64,000 nt of DNA from Pseudoduganella ginsengisoli (GTDB lineage Bacteria > Pseudomonadota > Gammaproteobacteria > Burkholderiales > Burkholderiaceae_D): contig NZ_WNLA01000025.1 of assembly GCF_009720865.1 (NCBI RefSeq), positions 24,433-88,432 of the forward strand. The letters are read 5' to 3'. Both the position numbers and the translations under genes were made by a program. Shown here piece after piece: positions 9,420 to 17,621 of the stretch (its first letter is position 1; every line of letters begins with the position of its first letter). The notes below the pieces were generated by a model that saw only the letters and a program-made list of their open reading frames with translations, was not told the origin of the DNA and searched no databases.

Positions 9420-9541
9420 TAGGTCTTGCTCCGAGAAACCCCGTCCTTCAGGGCGGGGAGTGAAAGGAGCCGGCGGCGCAGCCGCCGAATATTCTTTCGG
9501 TTAAATAGGGAACAAATTCCACCCCGCTTTGTCAAAGGGGG

Positions 9542-10603
9542 ATGAACCTGGTCTTTCGATACCGCGTGAAATCCCTGACCGGCCTGCTGAATCAGCAGGC
9601 ACGGAAGGTGAATCTCGTCTGGAATTTCTGCAATGACAGGCAGAAGGATGCGTTGCGCTTCAATCGCCGCTGGCACACTGGATTTGACTTGATCAACCTG
9701 ACTACCGGATGCAGCAAGGAACTTGGACTGCACTCCGGCACGATTAACGACGTCTGCCAGCAATACGCCAAGTCGCGTAAGCAATCCAACAAGCCCTACC
9801 TGCGTTACCGTGGCCGCAAATCGCTGGGCTGGGTGCCCTTGAAAGGGCGTGAACTGAAGCGCGAAGGGAATGCGTTTCGCTTCGCCGGCAATACGTTCCG
9901 CGTGTTTTACTCGCGCCCTCTGCCGGAAGGAAAAATTGTCGACGGCACCAACTTTTCCCGCGACCGTCGAGGCAATTGGTTCCTGAACATTGTGCTTGAG
10001 TTGGCGGCGCCTCCGACCAGATTGCTCGTCAGGCAGGTTGGCATTGACCTGGGGTTGCATGACCTGGCCAAACTGACCACCGGGAAGCCGATAGCTGCCC
10101 CCAACTTTTACCGCGAAGCCGAACCGGCGCTGGCCATTGCCCAGCGGGCGAATAAGAAACGGCGCGTTCAAGCTATCCATGCCAGGACGGCCAACCGCCG
10201 GCATGATTTTTTGCACAAATTGTCCACCCGCCTGGTCCGCGAGTTCGACCACATCGTGGTCGGCAACGTCAACGCGGCGGGACTCGCCAAAACCAGCATG
10301 GCGAAATCGGTACTGGACGCGGGCTGGTCGACACTTCGTACTCAACTGGCGTACAAGGCTGTTAAGCATGGCGCCATCTTTGAAGAAGTGGACGAACGAT
10401 TCACCACCCAGATCTGCTCGAACTGTGAAAACCCAATCCAGATCCGATCCCCAAGGGGGGAACCGAGAGGTATCGCAGACCTTGGAATAAGGGAATGGCA
10501 GTGTAGTGATTGCGGTGCCATACATGATCGTGATCTCAATGCTGCGATAAACATTCTCCGTCGCGGACGTGCGACGCTGGTTGCAGGAATCTCCGTCCTT
10601 TAG
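9542..10603 (+). CDS. tnpB: TnpB, RNA-guided nuclease of IS200/IS605 family
   Basis: A 353-residue, apparently complete TnpB. RuvC-I aspartate is D169 in GIDLGL. The C-terminal zinc ribbon has C292/C295 (CSNC) and C321/C324 (CSDC). RuvC-III aspartate is D331 in HDRDLNAA. The RuvC-II position, normally a glutamate, reads VVGNVNAAGL (G241, N242), so the second acidic residue must lie elsewhere (for example in EEVDERFTTQ) or be lost. TnpB cuts DNA guided by an RNA from the element's right end. The stop codon lies inside the right-end hairpin. AGGGG directly precedes the ATG and may be hidden in a hairpin. Confidence 0.93.
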   Translation: MNLVFRYRVKSLTGLLNQQARKVNLVWNFCNDRQKDALRFNRRWHTGFDLINLTTGCSKELGLHSGTINDVCQQYAKSRKQSNKPYLRYRGRKSLGWVPLKGRELKREGNAFRFAGNTFRVFYSRPLPEGKIVDGTNFSRDRRGNWFLNIVLELAAPPTRLLVRQVGIDLGLHDLAKLTTGKPIAAPNFYREAEPALAIAQRANKKRRVQAIHARTANRRHDFLHKLSTRLVREFDHIVVGNVNAAGLAKTSMAKSVLDAGWSTLRTQLAYKAVKHGAIFEEVDERFTTQICSNCENPIQIRSPRGEPRGIADLGIREWQCSDCGAIHDRDLNAAINILRRGRATLVAGISVL

Positions 10604-10620
10604 GGCGGAGAGGACGTCAA
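10580..10620 (+). ncRNA. Candidate 3' scaffold of the TnpB guide RNA (omega RNA)
   Basis: In characterised IS200/IS605 systems the guide RNA is made from the 3' end of tnpB and the right-end element, and the guide is the flanking DNA just past the right end. Here the hairpin at 10591-10610 plus AGGACGTCAA matches such a scaffold. The guide would then start near 10621 and run into the end of the S9 peptidase gene. The 5' boundary of the RNA cannot be seen from sequence, so the coordinates cover only the recognisable part. Confidence 0.45.
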
Positions 10621-10626
10621 AAGCTC

Positions 10627-12573
10627 TTACAGGTTGTGGATCTCGACCGGCGCAGGCAAGTCCGCATCGTGCAGGCCGAACATGCGCTGGTAGAAATACA
10701 GTTCCGCTTCCAGGGTCCGGATAATCGTGTCCGCCTTGCGGAAACCATGGCCTTCGCCCTCCAGTTCCACATAGGCGACCGGAATGCCGCGCTGCTTGAG
10801 CGCCTGCACCATGGCCACCGATTGCGACGGTGGCACGACCATGTCATCGAGGCCCTGGAAGAAAATCATCGGACAAGCCAGTTTATCCGTGTGGTGAATC
10901 GGGGAGCGCTGACTATACACGGCGTCCGCCTCGGCAGCGGGGGCAATCAGGTATTCGTTGTAGTGCGATTCGAACTTGTGCGAATCCTGGTCCAGCCCTT
11001 TCAGGTCGGACACGCCGTAATAACTGGCGCCCAGCTTGAAGACATCGTGGAACGTCAGTGCGCTTAGTGTCGTGAGGCCGCCCGCGCTGCTGCCGCGGAT
11101 AATCAGCCGGTCCGGGTCTGCCATGCCTTGCTGCGCCAGGTAACGGGCGCCGGCCACGCAATCTTCCACGTCAACGATGCCCCACTGGCCTTGCAATAAG
11201 TCGCGGTAAGCGCGGCCAAAGCCCGTACTGCCGCCATAGTTCACGTCCAGCACGCCGAAACCGCGGCTGGTCCAGTATTGCGTGGCGAGTTTCAATGTAT
11301 TGACGGTCATGCCGGTCGGGCCGCCGTGGCCGATCACGATGGCGGGCGGTTTTGTACCGGGCGGCGCTTGCACATCCTTGTTAGCGGGCGGGTAATAAAA
11401 CGCGTGCGCCGTGCGGCCGTTGGCGCTGGGGTAGCTGATGCTTTGCGGGACCGACAGGTAGCCCGCATCCGGCGCCGTGTCGATGGATTTCACCAGCACG
11501 TCGCGTGCCCCCGTGGCCACGTCGATGCGCGCCAGTTCGAGCGGCAGTACGGGACTGCCTGCCAGCACGGCAACAAAGCCGGGACCTGCCTTCAATTCGC
11601 GGATTTCGCCATACGGTGTATCCATCGCGGTCAACTGGCCGGTCAGCACGTCAATGCGCGCCAGTTTGCTGACGCCTTGCTCGATATAGGTGGCGGTGAT
11701 TTCCGAGGCGGACGTGAAGCCATACATGGCATTGCCGAACACCCAGTGCGGCGCACCGAATTCAGCCGCCATCGGGCAGACGGCGTGCGGGCCGTTCTTC
11801 GTATGCCGGTACAGGTTCCACCAGCCGCTGCGGTCCGATACAAAGTACAGCGAGCCATCGGGCGCCCATTCTGGCTGGCAAATGGCTTCGTCCTCGCCGC
11901 CCGCGACTTTGACCGGCATATCCAGTGCGCCGTCATCGCGGATCGACGCCAGCCACAGTTCCGTGCCCTGCCATGGCATGCGCGGATGGTCCCACGACAG
12001 CCACGCCAGCTGGCGGCCATCGGGCGATAAGCGGGGCGATGAATAAAAGTCATTACCCAGTACCAGCACGGTTTCCGAGCCATCAAAGCCCACGGCGCAC
12101 AGCGTATTGTCCGGATGCGCATGGGAGGCCGGGTCTTGTGGATGCTGTTCGCGCACGCACACTACGCGGTTGCGGGCCGTATCGATGGCGAAATCCGCGA
12201 AGCGCTGGCGGTTCACGTGGGTGAACGGTTCGGCCGGCGCGTCGCCCACCTTGCGGTACAGGCGCTTGTCGCCATCCTGGCAAAACACGAGCGTGTCCCC
12301 GCAAACGGCATACGCACCGCCGCCATATTCATGCACGCGGGAGCGCACATTTTGCGGCAATGGCGTTAATTCAACGGTTTCCATACCCCGGCGGCGCAGC
12401 AAGGTGGAACGGCCACCTTCGGCGGGGCGGCCGGCCAGCCAATAGATATCGCCGCCGGGACCCAGCGCCAGTTGCGACAGCGGCGTGGCGCCGGCCGCTA
12501 CGGTCGCGGCACTGATCGGGGAGGGCCATACGCCCGATGGGACAACGGCTGGCGCCATATTCGGCATACTCAT
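10627..12573 (-). CDS. S9 family serine peptidase (prolyl oligopeptidase-like)
   Basis: A 648-residue two-domain protein: an N-terminal beta-propeller-like region with repeated WSPDG-type blades (SPDGRQLAWLSW, APDGSLYFVSDRSG), then an alpha/beta hydrolase domain. The nucleophile is S496 in RGSSAGG, the acid is in FQGLDDMVVPP, and the histidine is in EGEGHGF. This matches acylaminoacyl-peptidase/dipeptidyl-peptidase types. ATG 12573 is chosen because ACGGAG lies about seven bases upstream. A longer reading frame would run into the hemE start region. No signal peptide is seen with this start, so it is probably cytoplasmic. The tnpB element lies just past its 3' end. Confidence 0.9.
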   Translation of the reverse strand: MSMPNMAPAVVPSGVWPSPISAATVAAGATPLSQLALGPGGDIYWLAGRPAEGGRSTLLRRRGMETVELTPLPQNVRSRVHEYGGGAYAVCGDTLVFCQDGDKRLYRKVGDAPAEPFTHVNRQRFADFAIDTARNRVVCVREQHPQDPASHAHPDNTLCAVGFDGSETVLVLGNDFYSSPRLSPDGRQLAWLSWDHPRMPWQGTELWLASIRDDGALDMPVKVAGGEDEAICQPEWAPDGSLYFVSDRSGWWNLYRHTKNGPHAVCPMAAEFGAPHWVFGNAMYGFTSASEITATYIEQGVSKLARIDVLTGQLTAMDTPYGEIRELKAGPGFVAVLAGSPVLPLELARIDVATGARDVLVKSIDTAPDAGYLSVPQSISYPSANGRTAHAFYYPPANKDVQAPPGTKPPAIVIGHGGPTGMTVNTLKLATQYWTSRGFGVLDVNYGGSTGFGRAYRDLLQGQWGIVDVEDCVAGARYLAQQGMADPDRLIIRGSSAGGLTTLSALTFHDVFKLGASYYGVSDLKGLDQDSHKFESHYNEYLIAPAAEADAVYSQRSPIHHTDKLACPMIFFQGLDDMVVPPSQSVAMVQALKQRGIPVAYVELEGEGHGFRKADTIIRTLEAELYFYQRMFGLHDADLPAPVEIHNL

Positions 12574-12686
12574 ATTCAAGCTCCGTAAAATATCTGGCGA
12601 ATGATACAGATACGCCCGCGCCATGCGTAAAAAAGCAGGCAGGGGATGCGATAATAGCTTCTTTATCTGCGCAGAGCTTGCCATTC

Positions 12687-13763
12687 ATGCCACAATTCGC
12701 CCCCCTGAAGAACGATACCTTCCTGCGCGCATTGCTGCGCCAGCCGACTGATTACACGCCTGTGTGGCTGATGCGCCAGGCAGGGCGCTACCTGCCGGAA
12801 TACCGCGCCACGCGCGCCAAGGCAGGTTCGTTCATGGGCCTGGCCACCAATCCAGACCTGGCCACGGAAGTCACCCTGCAGCCCATCGACCGCTACCCGC
12901 TGGATGCGGCCATCCTGTTCTCCGACATCTTGACGGTGCCCGATGCGATGGGCCTGGGTTTGCGCTTCGTGGAAGGCGAGGGCCCGAAATTCGACCGTCC
13001 TTTGAAAACTGAAGAAGACGTGCTGGCGCTGCGCGCACCGGATTTGGCGTCGCTGGACTATGTCTTCAAGGCCGTCACGCAAATCCGCACGGAATTGAAT
13101 GGCCGCGTACCGCTGATCGGTTTTTCCGGCAGTCCATGGACGCTGGCGTGCTATATGGTGGAAGGCGAAGGTTCGCGCGAATTCCACACTATCAAGAAGA
13201 TGCTGTACAGCCGCCCGGACTTGATGCATCGCATCCTGGAAATCAATGCGCAATCCGTGGCGGATTACCTGAACGCGCAAATCGACGCCGGTGCGCAGGC
13301 CGTGATGGTGTTTGATTCGTGGGGCGGCGCGCTGGCGGATGGCGCCTTCCAGGCATTCTCGCTGCAATACATGCAAAAAGTTGTATCGCTGCTCAAGCGT
13401 GAAAAAGATGGCGTGAAAATCCCCGCCATCGTATTCACCAAGGGCGGCGGCCATTGGGCGGAAGAAATCGCCGCCATCGGTTCCGACGCCATCGGCCTGG
13501 ACTGGACCGCCAACCTGGGCAAGGTCCGCGCACTGGTGGGCCACAAGGTCGCATTGCAAGGCAACCTCGATCCGGCCATCCTGTTTGCCAACCCGGAACA
13601 GATCCGCGCGGAAGTCGTCAAAACGCTGGATGCATTCGGTCCACACAATACCGGCCACGTTTTCAACCTGGGCCACGGCATTTCCCAGTTCACGCCGCCG
13701 GAATCCGTGTCGGCCATGGTGGACGCTGTGCACAGCCATAGCCGTACGCTGCGTAAAGGCTGA
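12687..13763 (+). CDS. hemE: Uroporphyrinogen decarboxylase
   Basis: A 358-residue protein with the HemE signatures: PVWLMRQAGRYLPEYR near the N-terminus, the conserved LFSDILTVPDAMGLGL, GFSGSPWTLACYMVEG, and FNLGHGISQFTPPE at the C-terminus. The enzyme removes four acetate carboxyls from uroporphyrinogen III in heme synthesis. ATG 12687 gives the standard N-terminus. It is divergent from the S9 peptidase (113 bp apart) and is followed by a strong intrinsic terminator and then a DnaA-box-rich gap. Confidence 0.97.
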   Translation: MPQFAPLKNDTFLRALLRQPTDYTPVWLMRQAGRYLPEYRATRAKAGSFMGLATNPDLATEVTLQPIDRYPLDAAILFSDILTVPDAMGLGLRFVEGEGPKFDRPLKTEEDVLALRAPDLASLDYVFKAVTQIRTELNGRVPLIGFSGSPWTLACYMVEGEGSREFHTIKKMLYSRPDLMHRILEINAQSVADYLNAQIDAGAQAVMVFDSWGGALADGAFQAFSLQYMQKVVSLLKREKDGVKIPAIVFTKGGGHWAEEIAAIGSDAIGLDWTANLGKVRALVGHKVALQGNLDPAILFANPEQIRAEVVKTLDAFGPHNTGHVFNLGHGISQFTPPESVSAMVDAVHSHSRTLRKG

Positions 13764-13774
13764 ATTTTGCCGTG

Positions 13775-13810
13775 AAAAGGGCGCGTTTCTCACGGAAACG
13801 CGCCCTTTTT
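13775..13810 (+). terminator. Intrinsic terminator after hemE
   Basis: A 15-bp perfect stem (AAAAGGGCGCGTTTC / GAAACGCGCCCTTTT, loop TCACG) ends in a T-run 12 bases past the hemE stop. It should also work on the opposite strand because of the flanking A-run. It isolates hemE from the downstream gap. Confidence 0.92.
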
Positions 13811-14505
13811 CATTGCAGGCGAAACCGACTTATACACAATTTTCTCAGCAGTGGAGTGCTTTGCCTGTGTATTTCTCTGCCGTGCGAGCGTTGTTGTAAC
13901 CAATTGATTTGTAAAGGTTTATTTCACCTCCCCCAGTAGTGTCGGGCGCCTGCAGTAAACCCCTGTGGACAACTAAAGTGGTCTTATCGGCTCATTCTCC
14001 ACAAAGTTATCCACAAAAACTGTGGATAATGGATAAATTAGCTTGGTAAACCGCGACTTAGTCGGATTGTTAAAGTTACTTATCAAGTAATGTTGCGGTG
14101 CATGATATTTACTTGCACATTTCTTGAGCAAATGCCATTGCGTTTGCACAAACATAGGCTTTGACGAATGTGTAGAATGCTGGGCCCCAATGTTGTGCCG
14201 CAGCAGGGGAAAAAAGCAGGGGATAAGCCTTAAAAAGTGCTTGCATTCTGTCTGAAAACCGGATCCGCACGGCTCAGTTATGCACAGTACGTGAATAACT
14301 CGCTCAACTGGCGTGGTTGCAGGCAGTCATTTTGCAAGTACTTGATTTTGCTGTGAAAAAGCGATTTTTGCCGAAGGGGTTTTCAGAGATTTCCCAAGGC
14401 GACGAACGCTTTCTGAGGAATAAGAATCTGTTTGTTCACAAAGTTATCCACAATTTCTGTGGATAGCGTCAGGTACAAGGCCGGAGCGGCACAGGCAAGG
14501 ACAAG
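13811..14505. other. Gene-free DnaA-box cluster, candidate oriC or DnaA-binding locus
   Basis: No credible gene lies in these 695 bases. Five nonamers match TTATNCACA exactly: 13830-13838 (+), 14007-14015 (+), 14021-14029 (-), 14278-14286 (+), 14444-14452 (+). Three more differ by one base from TTATCCACA: 13964-13972 (-), 13995-14003 (+), 14458-14466 (-). Two pairs face each other as inverted repeats (14007/14021 and 14444/14458). An AT-rich stretch at about 14025-14125 could act as an unwinding element. Flanking genes are hemE and priA. hemE borders the experimentally defined origin in Caulobacter and Rickettsia. Whether this is the origin itself or a DnaA titration or control site cannot be decided here. 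Confidence 0.6.
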
Positions 14506-16527
14506 ATGGCGCATTGCATCCTGAAAATCGCGCTCGATACCCCGCTCAATGCGGTATTTGACTATCGCTGGACGTGCGAGGACATTGATCGGCCTCAAGT
14601 CGGCCAATTCGCGCTGGTGTCGTTTGCCCGCCGTGAAATGATGGGCTTGATTGTGGAGATCGCCGATCACAGCGACGTGCCTGCCGATAAGCTCAAGGAT
14701 GCGCTGGCCGTGCGCACGCAGTTATCCCCCGTCTCCAAACAATGGCTGGCGCTGGCCGGCTTTGCCGCCGACTATTACCAGCGCCCGCTCGGCGAAGTGG
14801 CGCTGCCCGGCGTGCCGAAGAATGTGCGCGTACCGAAGTCCGTGCCGCTCGACAATGCGTTGAAAAAGCTGGCGAAGTTGCCGGACAGCCATGATCCGAC
14901 GCCGCATAATATGCCGGTATTGAATGCGCAGCAGCAGGCCGCGGCGGATTTTATAGGCCAGGCGAACGGCTACCAGCCGGTTTTGCTGTATGGCGTCACG
15001 GGCAGCGGCAAGACGGAAGTGTATTTGCAGGCGTGTGCGGAAGTGCTGGCGCGGGAAGCTGACGGCCAAATCCTCATCATGGTGCCGGAAATTAACCTGA
15101 CACCCCAGCTGGAAGGCAATATCCGCGCGCGCTTCCCCGGCGTCATGCTGGCGACCTTGCACAGCAGCCTGTCCGAAGGCGAGCGCATGCTGCACTGGCT
15201 GGCGGCGCATACGGGCCGCGCCCGCATCGTGCTGGGTACGCGGCTGGCGATCCTCGCATCGCTGCCGCATTTGAAGCTGATCGTCATCGATGAAGAACAC
15301 GATCCGTCATACAAGCAGCAGGAAGGCTTGCGCTATTCGGCGCGCGACCTGGCCGTGTGGCGCGCGTGGCAATTGAAAATTCCCATTGTGCTGGGTTCCG
15401 CCACGCCATCGCTGGAAACGTGGCACCACGCGCAGGCGGGGCGCTATACGTTGCTGCCGCTGCGCGAGCGGGCTGTGAAGTCGGCCGTGCTGCCGCAAGT
15501 CAAACTGATCGACATGGAGCGCGATAAACCCCGCGACGGACTGACGTCGTCGCTGGTGGCCGCGCTGAAATTGCGCATGGAGCGGGGCGAGCAGTCGCTG
15601 CTGTTCTTGAACCGGCGCGGCTACTCGCCCGTGATTTGCTGTGAATCCTGCGGCTGGGTCAGCGATTGCAAGCGCTGCACGTCGTTCATGGTGCTGCACA
15701 AGGGCGAATACAAGCTGCGCTGCCACCACTGCAGCCTAGAAATGCGCATTCCCCGCCATTGCCCGACGTGCGGCAATATCGACTTGCAGCCGGTCGGGCG
15801 CGGCACGCAGCGCGTGGAAGAGGGCTTGCAAGCCATGTTCCCGGAAGCGCGTATCTTGCGCATTGACGCTGACAGTACGCGCCGCAAGGGCAGTGCGCAG
15901 GAAGCCTTCGACACCGTGCACCGGGGAGACGTGGATATTCTCATCGGCACGCAAATGGTGGCCAAGGGACATGATTTTAAAAAGCTGACGCTGGTCGGCA
16001 TCATGAACCCGGATACGGCGCTGTTTTCACAGGATTACCGCGCCAGCGAGCGCTTGTTTGCGCAGTTGATGCAGGTGGCGGGCCGCGCCGGACGGGCCGG
16101 GCAGGCGGAAGGCGGCAGCGCGGCGGAAGTGCTGATCCAGACCCGTTATATGCAGCACCCCTTGTACAGCGCCGTGGTCAGCCATGACTATGACCGCTTT
16201 GCGTCATCGCTGCTGCAAGAGCGGCAGCAGGCGGCGTTGCCGCCGTATCTGTTCCAGGCGCTGCTGCGGGCGGAAGCGCCGGAATTGGCCAATGCGCTGG
16301 CCTTCCTGGCGCAAGCGCGTGATTGCGTGGAACACCCTGGCGTCACCATCAATGACCCGATCCCGATGAGTATGACCCGCGTGCACAACGTGGACCGCGC
16401 GCAATTGCTGGTGGAATCGCCATCGCGCCCCGCGTTGCAGGCGTTCCTGCGCGAGTGGATGCACGTGCTGCGCGACATGAAGACGCGCGTCAAATGGTCG
16501 CTGGAAGTCGACCCGCTCGATATTTGA
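14506..16527 (+). CDS. priA: Primosomal replication restart helicase PriA
   Basis: A 673-residue protein. The N-terminal DNA-binding domain is followed by a superfamily 2 helicase: GVTGSGKTEVY Walker A (K169), DEEHDPSYKQQEG with the DEEH box, and SATPSLETWH. Paired cysteines (CCESCGW, CKRCTSF, CHHC, CPTCGN) from about residue 378 to 430 form the zinc-binding insertion unique to PriA. PriA reloads the replisome at stalled forks. The coding region starts 40 bases past two inverted DnaA boxes, so DnaA could influence its expression. It ends back-to-back with argP, with no spare base between stop codons. Confidence 0.96.
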   Translation: MAHCILKIALDTPLNAVFDYRWTCEDIDRPQVGQFALVSFARREMMGLIVEIADHSDVPADKLKDALAVRTQLSPVSKQWLALAGFAADYYQRPLGEVALPGVPKNVRVPKSVPLDNALKKLAKLPDSHDPTPHNMPVLNAQQQAAADFIGQANGYQPVLLYGVTGSGKTEVYLQACAEVLAREADGQILIMVPEINLTPQLEGNIRARFPGVMLATLHSSLSEGERMLHWLAAHTGRARIVLGTRLAILASLPHLKLIVIDEEHDPSYKQQEGLRYSARDLAVWRAWQLKIPIVLGSATPSLETWHHAQAGRYTLLPLRERAVKSAVLPQVKLIDMERDKPRDGLTSSLVAALKLRMERGEQSLLFLNRRGYSPVICCESCGWVSDCKRCTSFMVLHKGEYKLRCHHCSLEMRIPRHCPTCGNIDLQPVGRGTQRVEEGLQAMFPEARILRIDADSTRRKGSAQEAFDTVHRGDVDILIGTQMVAKGHDFKKLTLVGIMNPDTALFSQDYRASERLFAQLMQVAGRAGRAGQAEGGSAAEVLIQTRYMQHPLYSAVVSHDYDRFASSLLQERQQAALPPYLFQALLRAEAPELANALAFLAQARDCVEHPGVTINDPIPMSMTRVHNVDRAQLLVESPSRPALQAFLREWMHVLRDMKTRVKWSLEVDPLDI

Positions 16528-17424
16528 TCAAGGCTGCAGCAGATAGCGCTTTGCGCTGCTAATCACCTGCTCCGACAACGCCTTGGTAAACGGCGTATCC
16601 AGTTCCCACGCATGCCATTCCAGCGGCACGTCCAGGTAGCTGCCTGGCGCCAGGTCGACCAGGCGGCCATTGTCCAGCGCGCTGGCGATGTGCATTAGCG
16701 GCAGCAAGCCATACGCGAGGCTGCCATATATGCACTCGTACAGCGCCGGTGACAGCGGCAAGGTGTGATGCGGGAACGGACCATGCACATTGACCGTGTC
16801 AGCCAGGAAGCGCGCCATTGCTGCCCGCTCCCACACGACGGCCGGCGCCAACTGTGCCGCTTCCGCGCTGAACCCGTCGCCAAACCAGTGCCCGGCAAAC
16901 ACGGGCGTGGCCACGCACACGTAGCGCATGGCGCCCAGCGCCGTCGTGACGGGGCCGCTAGGTGCGTGACCGTCGTATTCGCTGCGCGCCGCCACGGCGC
17001 CTGAAACACTGCCTTCCTGCACCATATGCAGCGCCTGTGCCCGCTCAGCCAGCCGCACGTCCAACTGGCAGCGGGGCGGCGATAGCAGCGGGCCCAGCGC
17101 CAGCGGGAACCACGTGGCGAGGCTGGCCGCATCCACGGCAATGGAGATTTCCGGCATGCTGACCCGGTTGCCCAGGTCGATATCCAGCGCAGCTTCCATC
17201 AGCCGTACATTGCGGTGGTGGGAAATCAGCCGCTGGCCGAGGCCGGTCGGTACGCACGGCACGCCGCGCACGATCAATAAGCGGCCGCTGGCGTCCTCCA
17301 ATGCCTTGATGCGCTGCGAGACCGCTGATTGTGTAATACCCAGCGCCCCGGCTGCTTTTTCAAAACTTCCATGGGTAGCGACCGCGTCCAGGACCGCCAA
17401 TGCCTTGTAATCGATATTTGCCAT
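16528..17424 (-). CDS. argP: LysR-family regulator ArgP (IciA-like)
   Basis: A 298-residue LysR-type regulator. The N-terminal winged helix (residues 5-64) reads ALAVLDAVATHGSFEKAAGALG then ITQSAVSQRIKALE, closely matching ArgP. The effector domain contains DAASLATWFPLALGPLL, as in ArgP family members. In E. coli ArgP activates the arginine exporter argO and binds lysine/arginine, and was first described as IciA, an inhibitor of replication initiation at oriC. No argO/LysE gene is adjacent here. An inverted repeat in its promoter region (17432-17457) could be an autoregulatory site. Confidence 0.85.
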   Translation of the reverse strand: MANIDYKALAVLDAVATHGSFEKAAGALGITQSAVSQRIKALEDASGRLLIVRGVPCVPTGLGQRLISHHRNVRLMEAALDIDLGNRVSMPEISIAVDAASLATWFPLALGPLLSPPRCQLDVRLAERAQALHMVQEGSVSGAVAARSEYDGHAPSGPVTTALGAMRYVCVATPVFAGHWFGDGFSAEAAQLAPAVVWERAAMARFLADTVNVHGPFPHHTLPLSPALYECIYGSLAYGLLPLMHIASALDNGRLVDLAPGSYLDVPLEWHAWELDTPFTKALSEQVISSAKRYLLQP

Positions 17425-17431
17425 AAGGAAC

Positions 17432-17457
17432 GCTTATATTTATTTTCATGTATAAGC
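17432..17457. promoter_or_regulatory. Inverted repeat upstream of argP, possible LysR-type operator
   Basis: GCTTATA at 17432-17438 and TATAAGC at 17451-17457 form perfect 7-bp arms around an AT-rich centre, 8 bases upstream of the argP start. LysR regulators usually bind such dyads near their own promoter. Assignment to ArgP is inference. Confidence 0.4.
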
Positions 17458-17563
17458 AATACTAATACCATTTTCAATCTTGCGCTGGACAATTTGGCGA
17501 GCGGGTAGCATGTCTGTTGCTAGTCAACTTGATTTCCCCAGGGAATCATCTATGCTGAACCTA

Positions 17564-17591
17564 TTGTTTCCTTGTGGAAACTGAATACAAT
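17564..17591 (+). promoter_or_regulatory. Sigma70-like promoter of the HD-GYP-like gene
   Basis: TTGTTT (17564-17569), a 16-bp spacer and TACAAT (17586-17591) lie 30 bases upstream of the GTG start at 17622. The promoter position argues against any longer upstream start. Confidence 0.5.
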
Positions 17592-17621
17592 GCGCGCTGC
17601 CATGTAAAACCGGAGAAGGAA

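Larger units (their letters stand above)
9439..10620 (+). mobile_element. IS200/IS605-type element carrying tnpB only
   Basis: The tnpB gene is framed by two near-identical hairpins: CCCCGTCC-TTCA-GGGCGGGG at 9439-9458 and CTCCGTCC-TTTA-GGGCGGAG at 10591-10610, the latter followed by AGGACGTCAA, a right-end signature common in IS605-like elements. More hairpins lie at the left end (CGGCGGC-GCA-GCCGCCG at 9471-9487 and CCCC...GGGG at 9522-9540). There is no tnpA, so the element is not autonomous. Exact ends are inferred from the hairpins. No target duplication is expected for this class. Confidence 0.8.

Noticed and set aside
7497..9422. Long open frame antisense to the SNF2 helicase gene (641 codons, plus strand)
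   Set aside because: Arg/His/Gln-rich translation with no domain; typical shadow frame of a GC-rich gene on the other strand.
5262..10603. SNF2 helicase plus TnpB as a defence island
   Set aside because: No restriction, toxin-antitoxin, nuclease-methylase or other defence genes nearby; the TnpB unit is a separate mobile insertion.
17574..17621. Upstream extension of the HD-GYP-like protein
   Set aside because: It would begin inside the predicted promoter; GTG 17622 has a strong ribosome-binding site and matches the family start.
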